A stretch of 64,000 nt of DNA, from NCBI GenBank assembly GCA_009829735.1, contig CM020618.1:19825346-19889345 (forward strand). Direction: 5' to 3'. Origin of the DNA: Pyropia yezoensis. Taxonomy: Eukaryota > Rhodophyta > Bangiophyceae > Bangiales > Bangiaceae. Both the position numbers and the translations under genes were made by a program. This document shows positions 1-11,892 of the stretch, in pieces (position 1 is the stretch's first letter; every line of letters begins with the position of its first letter). Below the pieces are notes generated by a model. It made no database searches. It worked only from the letters and a program-made list of their open reading frames with translations, and was not told the origin of the DNA.

Positions 1-2505
1 AAGTCACACTTCTCGTGATCTACAGCGCGCAAGAAGACGATGCTCTTGAAATCTAAAAGAGCTGGCGCGGTTGGCCCACTTTTGCCACCCCCCGACAGGC
101 AGCAACGGGGTGATGGGCACACCGACGGGGCCGTAGCGGGGTGACCGACCTTCCCGCCACGGCAGCCTACGAGGAGGTGGTGGCCGCTCGGATGGCCGTG
201 GCGGGGGGGCAGAAAAATACTGTCGCCGTCGTGGCCGCGAGTGGTGGCACCAACAGGTCCGTGCTGTTATCAGAATCCGCAAACCGGAGAAAAGTAACGC
301 CCCCAAGCCTTTAACCAAAAGTTCACCGAGCCCAAATCGCATCTTACGATTTACGGGTTTCGAGGACGCGCAGCGCCGTTAAACGGCCTCATGTGCATCG
401 AATTCGAATTCACTGATCGCTCGCCTGGCACGGTTCACAGCCCAAGCGCCATCATTACCAGTGTGCAAATTTTGTGCGCCAGCTGCGGCAACGGGGGGTT
501 CTATTGAACGCCCGAAGTTTCGCTCTTCCAACTACCCAATGTTTGGCAGAGTGTGGGCACGTCACTTCGCCAGAAAAAGCAGGTCGCGTCGCGAGCGGTA
601 GTCGCTTCGCTGATGACGGAAGCTATTCCGGTCCCGACCACTTTGAAGCGGCTATCAATTCCTTCTGGCCCCACATCTCTGGTCCGGCTTCCGTTCAAGT
701 ACATGTTCTTGAGTCTTCTGGCTGTATCTAGTACTACAAATCATCCGCCACAGAGGTCCCCAGCGGCCGAAAAAACCGCACGAGTAGAACGAGGTGCACC
801 TCTCACTGTTCCTGACAGCAAACTTTAAAATTAGTACGCGCTCGTCGATGATCCTGCCCCGTCGTTGGAGTCCACCGGAACCTGCGTCATTCAGACGTGA
901 CAGAAAGTAGTGTAGTGCAAGTGTATTCGTTGTGTTACTTCAAACTATTCAAGGCCCACAATTTCCTCTCGGATAGAGTGCATTTGATTAACCCTTTAGC
1001 ATCAACATGTCTGCATATGAACGTGGCGCATGACGATAGAACACTCATTATGTTGAGATAGATCAAACCGAAGTGGCCTGGATTGAGAAGTATGCAGTGT
1101 GAAGTCGCTCAATCCGGGATCAGCTTCGCATAGGAATGCGATGCGACCTCTCTGTCGTCGCTTGGTCAAGATTTATCTCGTCGCTCAGGCGAAAAGCTTC
1201 GCACTCCGATTGTGGCCAGCTGCCCACGCGCAAGCCTGCGCTCCACCCCAACTCTGTCGGCTATGGAGAAGAAGTTTGATCTGTTTCGATGATTATAGCC
1301 CCAATGCTCTTTCTCTCAATCGTTAGCACTTCTTTCTACCGGCTTTGACCACAAGTAAAAGTGTCAAAACAGCTTCCACTGGCGAATGCTCGTCAAATTC
1401 ATTGCACTTTGAAAACAACTGCTCTGCGGCTTGCTCTTGAGCAGCCTGGTTCAGTGGTTACATCCGGTCAAGAGCGGTCTCCTGTGTGGGAGTGCACACA
1501 TCTAATCAGCTGAAAACCCTTGGCAACATCCAGAGAGAACGTGGAGGGCGGCGCAAGAGTGACACGAGCAGGCACCTGAGGCCAGGCTGACAGGAAGGAA
1601 CATTCGTGCCAAGCCCCATCACACGCGTGTTGAGCTGCTCATTTCTATGCACATCTTCTTGTCTATCGCACGTGCTTCACTGTGCTTTACGGGGCACACT
1701 CCCAGATAACCGCAAACGGGCATTCTTAACTGGGCGTGTGGTTTTGCCAGCTTGGAAAAAGTAAGAGCCTGAAGAATTAGTGTTTTTTCATCAGACATCT
1801 ATGCGCAACATGCCTTGATTCACAGCGCCATCTTTCTTTTCTCTTCGTGATGCGACGTCCCACCAAGAGGTAGAACGCGCTATGTAAATTCATGCTCGTA
1901 ATTGAACGGGCCAGTAGAATATGGATAGACATCGACAGACATGCACTTGTCAGTTTTTCAACAGCACCTATTTCTGATTTCTTAATTCTGTCCTGGTGGA
2001 CCGAGACTGACTCTCTCAGACGGGCTCTCAGCCAATCAGATACGCAGCTGGGCTCGACTCTCAGGCCAATGTGTCCCCACAGGCTGGAATCCTCTGTACT
2101 TTTCCTCACATCTCCGGGGAAACAAGTGGTTCTGCCAAGATATCCCGGCAAAGAGCTCCTGACAGTAGAAAACCTCAAGCTTCTGCCATGAAATAGTGAG
2201 AAACAGTTGCGTCCCTTTCTGGCCCGGCTTAAGACCACATGATTGGGTTGTCAAGCAGCAGATAGTGCTGCCAGCTAATGTGGTGCCCATAAGATTCAGA
2301 CATTAACTCTATGTCTCGGTCTCGGGCCCCACCAGGACAAGTTTCATCATGCAGCAATACCTAAGATACAGACAATGTGTTTTTTCGTCTTGGGTGAACC
2401 CTGCGATCGTGGCGGATCTCGCGCTTCTCAGCCGACCCTGATATTAGTATTAGTGAAATGACTCCGAAACCACAAGACTTTACATAGACATATTATCATA
2501 CAAGT
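1..2505. other. Gene-free stretch, nothing recognised
   Basis: The stretch has lower GC than the gene-bearing DNA to its right. Open frames are short (153 codons at most), overlap on both strands and show no recognisable motif. It may hold decayed repeats or the 3' flank of the ABC1 kinase. No TIR, LTR end, RNA gene or coding bias was seen. Confidence 0.5.
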
Positions 2506-5286
2506 CTAAGACCGACCCCCTCCGCCCGCCTTGCCGCGCCGTTCCTCTCGCCCCACACCTCGCATGCCCCGCACGTAGGTCACGAGGCCGAGCGCGGCGA
2601 CCCCCCCCCCACTCCACACCAGCCAGCCCAGCCCCGGCTCAGCAGAGGTCGCCGCAACGGCCGCGGCGACCCCCCCCCCGACACCCACAACCAGCGCGTT
2701 ATTCGCGGCCATGATCTTGGCCTGCGCCCGCAGCAGACGCTCCGTCTCGGTCGCCCGTGCGGGAATGCGGAGGTCCCCCCGCTCCAGCCGGGCCAGCGTG
2801 GCGTCCATGGATGCGATGCGCGCCGGCGCAGCGGCGGCCGCCGTCGAGGTGTCCGTCGCGGCCTGTCGGGCCGCTGCAAAAAGGACGTCCCCGCGGCCGC
2901 CCAACAGGGACCGCAGCGCGCCGCGTAGGGCCCCGGTGGCCCCCCCCGTGCCGGCCGAGGCGTCCAGCTGGGCTGTCATGCGCTTGCCCGCCCGCGCAAG
3001 GAGGTCGTCGGCAAACGGCTTGGCGACGGCTGAAAACTTAAAGTTGGGGTCCAAAGTCAGCGCCACCCCTTCGAGGGTGGAAAAGGCGCGCAGCACAAAC
3101 GTAAACGTGGCTGGGATGCGGAACGGCTGGTCCTGCGCCACCGAGTAGAGGTCGTCGCCAATAGCGGCCACCGTCTGGTCCCGCTCAGGGCGAGCACCGA
3201 GATTGTCAAGGAAGAACTGGATGGAGCGTGTGATGGGCAAGGGGTCCGCCGGTGGCAGCAGCGCGCCGACGCGAATGAGACCGTCCATGACCGCCTTGGC
3301 GTCTTTCTCCACCACCCCAAAAAGCACGTCGACGAGGCCCTCCCGGATGCCCGACGGGAGCACCCCAACCATGCCAGCATCGTACAGGTACAATGTCTCG
3401 CCCGGACCGACGGCGGTGTTGCCGGCATGGGGGTCAGCCAGGAACATACCCGACGAGCCAAGAATCTGGCGTAGGTAGCACTCGGCCGACCGCTGCGCGA
3501 CAACCGCCGTGTCCATTCCGGCCGCACGCAGCCCGGCCACGTCACTAATCTTGATGCCGGGGAGGTACTGCATGGTCAGGACGCGCTTGGATGAGTAGTC
3601 GGGGTAGGTCCGAGGCAGCCGCACCCACGGCGTGTCGGCAAAGTCAGCAGCCAGCTGCGCTCCGTTAGCCGCCTCCAACTCAAAATCTATCTCCTCAAAC
3701 AGGACCTTGCGGCACTCGTCATACACGCCTGGGAGGAGGGTCGGCAGAAGCAGGGGTGCAGATAATAGCATCACAAGAAACAAGAGGCTAGACCAGCGAG
3801 TACAGGGACGAGAGCCGAACGCGCGTGAGTAATGAGATCAAGCGACCGCGTGACCCGCCGTAGCGCACGAATGCTGCACGCCGTTTCTCAGCCACAACGG
3901 CGTCGAGACCCAGAACGCCCCCCTCCCCTACACCATTCGCGACAGGACAACCCTCTCTCCCTTCCCTCCATCCACCCGCAACGTACCTATCCAATCACGG
4001 GTGCTTCCCCCGTACTTCTTGCTCTGTTGCAGGTACTGGGCGACTCCCCGGAGCGCCTGGAGGTCCAGCTCAAAAAGCGCTGCCAGGCGGGGCCGCTGCA
4101 CCTTGACCACCACCTCCTCTCCACCCCAGAGGCGCGCACGGTGAACCTGGCTGAGACTTGCAGCCGCTAGGGGGACCGTATCGAACCAGGCAAAGAGCTC
4201 AGCAACCGGGGCGCCGAGCTCTTCCTCAATGATGCGCGCCGCGGCAGGGTAACCAAAGCCAGGGACGCGGTCCTGTAACAGGGACAGCTCCTCAACTACC
4301 TCGCGAGGGAGAATGTCCGCGCGGGAAGAGGCAAGCTGGCCCACCCTAGAAAGACAAAGAAGACCCAGGTACCACCCCAAGTAGAGAAAGGTGAAAGGAC
4401 AAGCGACACAGCAAAACAGGTGGTCAGTATACTGCCCATACACGCCACACCACACCAGGTGCGGTCACTCGACAAGAGCATCCAGACGGATAGGTCAGGA
4501 AGGTCCGTCTGACCTTCGCCCTCAGCTCCTTCGCCGGACAGTAGTCCCTGTTCATCCAATCCACCCCCTCCCCCAAACGTACTTGATAAATGTCGGCCCC
4601 AGCTGGAGAATGCTCTCCCTCACGTCACGCCCCAGCCTGCGTCGCCGCACCGCAACGGCCTCGTCCGTCATCCCGCCCGCCAAGTAGGTCCACCGCTGCC
4701 CAATTAGCCAGTTGCGCGCGAGAACCGACCCCAAGAACGACCAAGTACTGGCAAACCTCGTCGCGGTGTTGTAGCCAGAGCCTCGAGCCCACGCATACTC
4801 TCGGCGAAGGCTCAGTGGCAGCTCCGCTTCCTCATTTTCCTCCCCGCCGGCACCGGCACTTGTGATGGCGGAGGCGGTACCGTCGGCGGAGCCCAACGCT
4901 GGCGGGCGGGGGGCGTAAAATTCAGGGCGCAGCCGCCCCCGCCGCGGCGGCGTCGGCTCCCCCACGTACCGCGCCTGCTTGTACCGCGCCACCGTCGACG
5001 GCCGCGCGGGCCACCGCACCGGCGGCGGGGGGCGCGCAGCCGCAGACGGGGGACCCGCCGCTCCACCGGCCGGTGCTGCCGAGCCCGTGGCGGCAGTACC
5101 AGGCGGGAGTGCACGCACAGGCCGCGAGGGGGGGGTCGCCACAGCTCGGGGAGTGACAGAGAGGGGAGGCCGGGACGCCACTCCGGCCACGCTTCTGCGG
5201 GTGCTACGACTGTCGCCGGGCAGGCGGCCGTGGCCTGTGAAAGAAGACGGCAGCACCCCTGGTGGAGGGGCAAGGAAAGCAGCCAT
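2506..5286 (-). CDS. Plastid-type ABC1/UbiB-family atypical kinase (ABC1K), three exons
   Basis: Exons on the minus strand are 5286-4583, 4345-3987 and 3728-2506, giving 761 residues. Both introns are GT-AG with GTACGT donors, and the frame is kept across both joins. Seen in the protein: an N-terminus rich in Ser, Arg and Pro that suits a transit peptide; KVGQ at about 235-238 (the ABC1 KxGQ motif); an Ala-rich loop ending AAASLSQ near 294-300, in place of a normal glycine loop; VVVK with Lys316; EIDFELEAAN near 367-376; LADPHAGN at 451-458; and YDAG at 470-473, where relatives have YDFG. Two hydrophobic stretches lie near the C-terminus. ABC1 kinases bind ATP and control quinone and prenyl-lipid metabolism in mitochondria and plastids; in plants many sit in plastoglobules. 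The Met at 5286 lies in a good initiation context; an in-frame Met at 5607 is possible but its extension looks like 5'UTR. Family is certain; subfamily and plastid location are inference. Confidence 0.93.
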
Positions 5287-7585
5287 CGTGGCCGCACGGG
5301 GCGGAGGGTGGGGGGGAGTGCGAGGGAGAGGGGTGAATAAGAGAGGAGTGATCGCACGCGGCACTGATGGCCGCAGCGAGTTCGTCAGCCGCAACAGCGG
5401 CAGAGAGGCGGTAGCGACGAGATAGCAACCGCACGAGCAGTGTCCGTGATGGGACGACCGATGACTAGACAGCGTGGAAAGCGAGCTCGCCAACTGACAC
5501 TGCAAAGGCGCCGACAAGGGCGAGGAGAAAAGACCCTGCCTGACGCACCCCCAGCACGCGGGTGGCGGCACGGCAAGCGTGTGCGGTCGTGCCCCTTCCA
5601 CCCCCATTTTGCGGCACCGATAGCAGTCGAGTGGGTGGTGTGGAGGGCTGGGCCCCGCCGTCTAATCAGCAATGGCGGCGGATGCTGAACGTGTAAAACT
5701 ACTTGTACAAGGGATATTTGTTCGTAAATCTATCCGAACCGCGTCTAGATTCGGAAACCTAATTTACGTCGTATTTGCCGAACGGTGGAGTAATTCGGGT
5801 GCAAAAAGGGAGACCAAGACAAAGCGAATTTCATTCAACGCTGAAATTGGCGCACGCGGCGGCCTGTACAAACCAAACACAACCGTGGTTCCCCAACCGG
5901 GGGGGCAGGACTTGTGTAGAACGATGTCAGAGGGTGGCAAAAGCGGGCGTAAAAAATCGGAGCCATTGCTACACCGCGCCGGACCAAACCCCATTCCTAT
6001 TTGAATGTTTCATAGTGACCATGGAAGCTCGGTATCTTGGCGAGGGAGATACTGTCCGAGCTTCCCAGATCGCCTGCGATCGTATCCTTCCGAAGCGTGT
6101 CTCGGGTGATCAACCGTGACACGTAGAGCGCAACTACGCCATCGATCGCTATCATGGCCCCCAAATGGCCCCCAAGCTGTACAAATTTCTCGACGATCGG
6201 CGCTCGCGGCGCAATCTGGCTCGGATCTCCCCCTTTGTCCTCCTCCGCGTGACGTAGGGAGGGAGAAACGGGCGGGAGAGTGATATTCATTTGCCGCAGC
6301 GCTTGTCGCCTCCGCGCCTGGGGATTGTGTAGGGGAGGGGGGGGGACTCCCTGGAAGTGCCGCGGTGCGCCCCACGGCAAGCATGTCACCCGTGTTTCCT
6401 GCCCGCGTGTCTCTCCAGGTCGACCGGGAGGTGCGACGAGGAGCGGTTGAATTTTGGTGGCGCCAGTGTGGATGCCACGGCTGTCCGTTTGTGTTGAGCG
6501 ACGCCCGCACCACTCTTTTGTACCCCTCTTGCGTCAGCCTCTATTGCAGACACCACATCATCTTTCCCTCAGCGTGTCAACGTTGAGCACTCCCACCTTC
6601 CCCAGCCCGCCCACAACGCGACTGGGGAGGTGCGACAAGGAGCGGCTCATCTTCGGTGGCACCAGTATGGACGCTGTGGCCGCCCTTTTGCGGTCGAGAA
6701 CGCCCGCGTCACTCTTTTCTCCACCTCTCGCGTCAGCCTCTCTTGCAGACACGACGTCGCCCCTCCCTCGGGGTGTCAACGCTCAGCACTTCCCCCCCCC
6801 CTCGCCCGACCACATCTTGAGCCTTTGATTGGCTGGTGACCGTTCTGGGGGCTTCCAAGCCTCCATCGCGTGTGGCGCCAGCAAGAAGGGGACAGACCAG
6901 CGCCAAGCCCAAAAACCGCCACCACCCGCCCGAGCTGGTTGGCACACCCCCTCACGCGCTACGTTCCAGGCCAACCGCCGGCAAAGAAATATCTGTCCGC
7001 CCGCCAGGCCCCTCGAGCGCGCCCCCGCCCCGCTCCCCCACGCTCCGCCCCCCACCCCACACACGCGCATCATTCCACCACAGCTGAGATCCCTGTCCGC
7101 CCGCCGGTCTCGTCCACCCCACCCATTCAGCCCCCGCTCACTCCCCCCCCCCTCCGCTTCAACCCCCCCCCAGAGCACGGATCGGGGGAATGGTCGATGT
7201 CCGACCGCTCCCCGCCTCCCGCCACCCCGCCAACCGCCCGCCTCTCCCCGCCCCCGCCAGCATCTCCGTTTCCCCCGCCCCCCCCTTGGACCCTCCCCCT
7301 GAGCGTGCGTCGGTGGAGGATCATCGACCAACGGCCCCCCCCCGCTTCAACCCCCCTCACAGCATAAATCGGGGGGGGGCCTGCCTCCAACAGCCCCGCA
7401 CGCACCCCCTTCGCAGCCCTTTTGGAGCAGGGGTGAGACGAAAGGGGTCCCGAGGGGTGCGTCGGCGGGAGCTGCGCGCCCGCTGGGTGGGGACTGTTTA
7501 AAGCGCGCGGCGAGGACGATGCACCCCCCTCCCACCACGACGCCGCCGCCCTCGCGCCAACTCTGCCCGCCCAACCCTCGCCATC
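5287..7585. other. Gene-free GC/AT mosaic between the ABC1 kinase and the Harbinger-like gene
   Basis: The first 400 bases are the probable 5'UTR and promoter of the ABC1 kinase. 5690-6000 is relatively AT-rich. 6421-6815 is a tandem duplication (separate entry). 6900-7500 is very C-rich on the plus strand, with a motif near 7153 recurring near 7342 (189-bp spacing). Open frames here are proline/arginine-rich composition artefacts; no gene was recognised. Confidence 0.5.
6421..6815. repeat. Diverged tandem duplication, period about 198 bp
   Basis: Two head-to-tail copies start at 6421 and 6619. Each begins with CGAC-GGGAGGTGCGAC and carries in the same order GAGCGG, a GGTGGC-CCAGT segment, CGCGTCAGCCTCT-like and TTGCAGACAC motifs, and a GTGTCAACG segment near its end. 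Copies differ at many positions, so the duplication is old. It encodes no recognised protein. Confidence 0.75.
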
Positions 7586-8228
7586 ATGCTCGCCCCTGCC
7601 CAACCACTCCAATCTCTCCCGCGCGCGCCTGTCCGTCTCCCGCCCTACCACCCCGCCCTGCCGCCCACCCCTCCTCCCACGCAGCCATGCACCGGTATGG
7701 CCCCCGTGTCGGCCACACTTCCCGTGTTGCTGGCGGGCCTTCATCGGGGGGCGCCTGGATGGCGCCCTACCGCGACGACGGTTGTATGCCGGCCCCGCCC
7801 CCGGGGACCAACTGGATGCCGTCGTCGCCGGGCGACCCGTACCGCGGCACCAGCCACTGGACGTGCCTGTGCGCTTGGGCGGCACCTCCCTCACCTGGCT
7901 GGACCTACGCTCCTCCGACTACGTAAGGGGGCGGACCCGGACCCTCCAACCCCCTTATGCACCGCCAGTACAACGGCGGCAACGACGACAGCTTTGGGCA
8001 CCGCCACCCCGAGCGCTCGGACGTCGACGAGCCTCCGCGCCGCGGCATCCGTACACGCGCTACTGGCCATCGTAGCGGCGCATGCCAACGCCCCCGCACT
8101 CCCGGCTGAGAAGAGGAGCGCCGCGACCGCTGGCTCTCTCCTGGGGCCGCGCCCCCGCACTGCGACGAGCGCCCGCCCCGGCCCTTCAACGAGCGTCCGC
8201 CCCCGCCCTACAAAGAGCGCCCGCACCC

Positions 8229-8231
<3 letters not shown>

Positions 8232-8273
<42 letters not shown>
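8232..8273. repeat. 42-nt poly-T run
   Basis: An uninterrupted run of 42 T on the plus strand sits in the Pro/Arg-rich part of the Harbinger-like reading frame, reading as polyphenylalanine there or polylysine on the other strand. It looks like a slippage expansion or a leftover poly(A) tail from a minus-strand retroposition. The flanks show no matching target duplication that I could see. Confidence 0.9.
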
Positions 8274-8793
8274 CGACCAGCGGCCGCCACCGCCGCCGTC
8301 GCCCCCGCCGGCCACCGAACTTAGCCCACGCCCCCCAACTCCTTGACTGCCTTTGCCGCGCAATGGTGGTCGAAGCGGCTACCGCGGGCAAGGCCCTCCG
8401 CGCAACGAACGCCATGGGCTCTGGCCTGGGAAGGTCTGAGGTGGAGCTGACGTGTTTGTCGCAGGCGTGGCCGGTGAAGACGTGAGACAACATAGTGGGG
8501 ACCGACCAGAGGGGGGCAGAAATCTACACTGGGGTGCGTGAAGAGTACCCGTACCTGATGCGCGCTCGCGGGGCGCTGCCGATGACGAGCGACAGAAGGG
8601 TGGGATCCATCTCTAAGACCTGGTACGAAGTCAAGAAGAGGGCCAGCTCTTTTGTATCGTCATTTTTGGCTGTGCAGGGCCTGCAGGTGACAGGCACCCC
8701 GTCCGATGAGGCGTTCATCCAGGGCGCTTTGGCGCACAGCAAGGGCGTGTACATCTACGAGACTATCTGCAAGCATCAGGCGCGTATGGACGG

Positions 8794-9260
8794 TGTGGCA
8801 GTATTGACCCCCAGGTAGGGGGCAACACGTGCCATGCAAGGGGCGGCAGGCCACTAGCCTGATCCGTTCCTCCCCCTGCATTTGGGTCCATATTCCCTAA
8901 GTTTGGGATAGTTAGCTTAGTAGTAAATCCAACTTGGATTTGAGGGTTTTCTGCATTTATCGTCTTGAATTTCGTGTGGCCCGGTGGGCAGGTGCTGGGG
9001 TGGGAGATTCTGAGTGGCGAGATTCTGAGTGGACCCTGGGGGGATAAGGGGAGGGACAGCGGGGCTTGGCCCTGCGTCCCCGTCCCGACCAAGAAACTGT
9101 TGGACCACACACCATCTTCTTGTTTGTTGGTGGGGGGTTTGCCCCACAACAGGGACAGAGTGTGTGCGACTTGCACTTCTTCCGGTTCCCCCGACACGGG
9201 AGGCAGCCCTCGCACACCGCCCCAACTTGGGTGCCGTGTGTGCGAGTGGTTTTTGCCACA
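8794..9260 (+). repeat. 5' LTR
   Basis: The LTR is 467 bp with 7-bp inverted ends TGTGGCA/TGCCACA. It is matched almost base for base by 17702-18169 and, reversed, by 20353-20820. GACGG immediately before it recurs after the 3' LTR. Confidence 0.96.
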
Positions 9261-9262
9261 TT

Positions 9263-9280
9263 TGGTGGAGCAGCAGGGGA
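9263..9280 (+). other. Probable primer-binding site of the LTR element
   Basis: TGGTGGAGCAGCAGGGGA starts two bases after the 5' LTR and begins with TGG, complementary to the CCA end of a tRNA. The implied tRNA 3' end is TGCTGCTCCACCA. I could not assign the primer tRNA. Confidence 0.65.
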
Positions 9281-9355
9281 CAGAGGTAAACTTTACCTCC
9301 GGGTGCACCCGGGTGTAGGGGGCCCTCTGTCTCAGAGGAACGGTGGACTTGGACC

Positions 9356-11326
9356 GTGTCATACGGATCGTTAGCCAACATGGCTAGCTCGGACCCCCCG
9401 TCGTCCGGGGAGTACACGGGTGACGCACGTACTTCAGTGCCTTTGAATACTGGTGAGACACAGGTGGGTTTACCTGGGGTCGCAGAGGGACTAGAGGTCC
9501 CTCAAGCCAGCAGGACTGGAAGTGCGGGCGGGCAACAGGCCACCCCGACTCAGTCGGGAGTTCGCTCGGGTGACACTTCTGATGTGGGTGGGCCGAAGTC
9601 TGGCCACCGCGTGGTATACTCAACGGGAACGTCCCAAGGGGTGAGGACTGTCCCCGCGGGTTCCACTCGGGTTGGAGCCAACTTTGGCATGGAGCCGTCG
9701 CCAACTAGGCTTTCGGAGGACGGCGGACCTCCGTTGGTCGGCGATGGGCTCGCGCCCATGCCCCCGGTTGAGGCCCCTGAGGAATGTGGTTACCCCTCAG
9801 GTGGACTCCCGGAGGCGGACCGAGACTCAACTGGAGTCGTCAATCCACTCCTCGCGGAAACTGTCCGTCGGGAGGCGACCAATGTGTTGCGGCAGACTTT
9901 GCCGGACCTGGTGGTCACAATGACGAATACTATTCTGAATCAGATTGTGGCGAGTTTGCCAGATGGCCTTAATGTCCAGACCGGATTGGGGCTTTCGAGC
10001 CCGCAGGCGCAGGGGGAATCCCCCCTGACGCCTATCTCGGGTCGCCCTGAACAGGGGGCGACCCCTGTGACTCCCAACGAGGGAGCCACACCATACTCGG
10101 TGGGGCGTACGCCCTTCATGGGGGAGTTCCCCCCGACAACCCCGGCGGCTACACCAAGCGCGCCGCGCCGGACTACAGGCACTGAGGGTGAACTTACCCC
10201 AGTGCCACAGCGGCTGTTCCCTCAACGTGAGGTGCCGCCCAAGATCCAGGTAGCCAACCCGGTCTACGAGAGGATCTTTGACTGTGAGACCTACGCCCTC
10301 CACAACAAGTCGGTGGCGTATGGTCCTGACCAGGCCCGAGCCATGGGCCGTGCCAAAAAGAATGCACTTCACTCTTTTGGGCACAAAGCGGAGTGGGATG
10401 GAACTCCCCCCCTCCGTGTCTTTGAGTTCCTACGTCGTTTCACAAAAGCCTGTGACGACAATGCCATAAGTGAAGGCATGGCTTTTTACATGCTACAGGA
10501 GTTTACGAAGGGAGACCTGCGGACAGAACTTATGTCCGTCATGCCCAGCTCCTCAAGTGGAGGCGCTGGGGAGGTGACGTCCTATTTGGAGCTCGTCAAC
10601 TGGTTGTTGAGGGCCATGGTTGATGAAGCGGCGTTGGCTTCTCAAGTCGAGGAGTTTACGCAAGCCCATCAGGAAGAGGCGGAGGACGAGCTGTCCTTTG
10701 CGGAGCGAGTCCGTAAGCTCAACAATCTTTGTGGGTTTCTTCATCCACAAGCTGTGGTGAAGAGTCGGTTTGTGGAAGGACTCCAATGGTCAGTCCGGAT
10801 GGAGACCCGGGAGCATAACACTGCCCGGGCGACCCTGGCCGAGTTGGCTAGGTTCGCCCACCGCAGAGGCGAGGCCTACCGCAAGTTGCGGGAGGAACAA
10901 CGCCAGGAGCGTCAGGCCGAGTTGGCCAAGGAACGGGAAGAGGCGCGCCAGGCCAGAGAGTTGCGAGAGGCACGCCGAATCCGCAAGGAGAGGGTGGTAG
11001 CTGCCGTGGGAACTTCCCAAGGTACCTCGTCGTCTTCCCCAGTTGGGAAGACCCCTCCGGGAACTGATCATCGGTGTTGGAACTGCAACTCCGATGGTCA
11101 CTGGGCATATGATTGCCCCAAGTTGAGTAAACGCATCCAACAACTTGTTAGGAATGCGAGTAAGAAGTCGGCTACGAACGAAGTACGTTCACGCCGCGAG
11201 GGTGGGTCTCGACCGGTAGTGGCGGTCACCACACCCTCGGCGGAGGGGGCGGACACGTCGTCCTCGGACTCGTCGTCTTCCCCTTCGCCCTCAGATTCGG
11301 ACGCCAAGTCGGCGGGAAACGAATGA
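9356..11326 (+). other. gag: LTR element: gag region
   Basis: This is one open frame of about 650 residues. It has a disordered Ser/Thr/Pro/Gly-rich N-terminal third, a helical capsid-like middle (VFEFLRRFTKAC through LVNWLLRAMVDE), a charged Arg/Glu-rich coiled-coil stretch near residues 505-555, and a CCHC zinc knuckle (CWNCNSDGHWAYDC). A Ser/Asp-rich tail follows. This is the gag layout of Ty3/gypsy elements. It ends where the protease frame begins; relatives commonly express the downstream frame by programmed frameshifting or reinitiation. Confidence 0.9.
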
Positions 11327-11892
11327 CCGTTGGAGCTGGTCGTCCGAAGCTCACAACGGTCGCCTCGGCCAAGTGGGCCAAAAGGACGAATCAACCGTGT
11401 CGGATACTGCGGCGACCTAAGGGGGTCCGCCCACCTCGGGTAGGACTCCCCAAGAACGTAAACCCACGTCGGGTCATCGCGGTGTTGACGGGTGAGAACT
11501 TCCAGGTGGCGGGACGGGTGCAACTTGCCCCCGGCCGCGCCTGTTGTGCCCGTATCGTACTTGATACCGGGTCAGGAGCCTCCTTGATACGCAAGTCGCT
11601 ATTACCAAAGGAGATGAGGCTCCAACGCTGGAAGTCTAAAGCTGACCATCTGATTGATATCAATGGTGGGGTACTTCCCATCGTTGGTGCCGTGACCCTA
11701 CCAACTCGGTTGGGGACCCATGAGGTCGACGTGACCTATGGTGTAGTTGAGAATATATCGGTACCCCTGCTTCTGGGTACCCCTTATGTCGTAACACAAG
11801 TGCCTTTGATTTGTGGCCCTGAGTACTGGGTCAAGTTGATGAATGGGACTCTATCCCCATCGTTGGTAAGGGAAAGTCTGTGGCTCCTGTGA
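11323..11892 (+). other. LTR element: aspartic protease region
   Basis: This open frame carries LDTGSGASLI, the active-site signature of retroviral-type aspartic proteases, then LLLGTPYV in place of the usual ILG-(D/M) flap-side segment. It overlaps gag and pol by a few bases each, so protease lies in its own frame between them. The protease would process gag and pol products. Confidence 0.88.

Noticed and set aside
7586-8485. Long open frame with polyphenylalanine as a complete gene
   Set aside because: Most of it is Pro/Arg composition noise around a 42-T run; only the last part resembles a SANT-like domain and belongs to the broken Harbinger-type gene.
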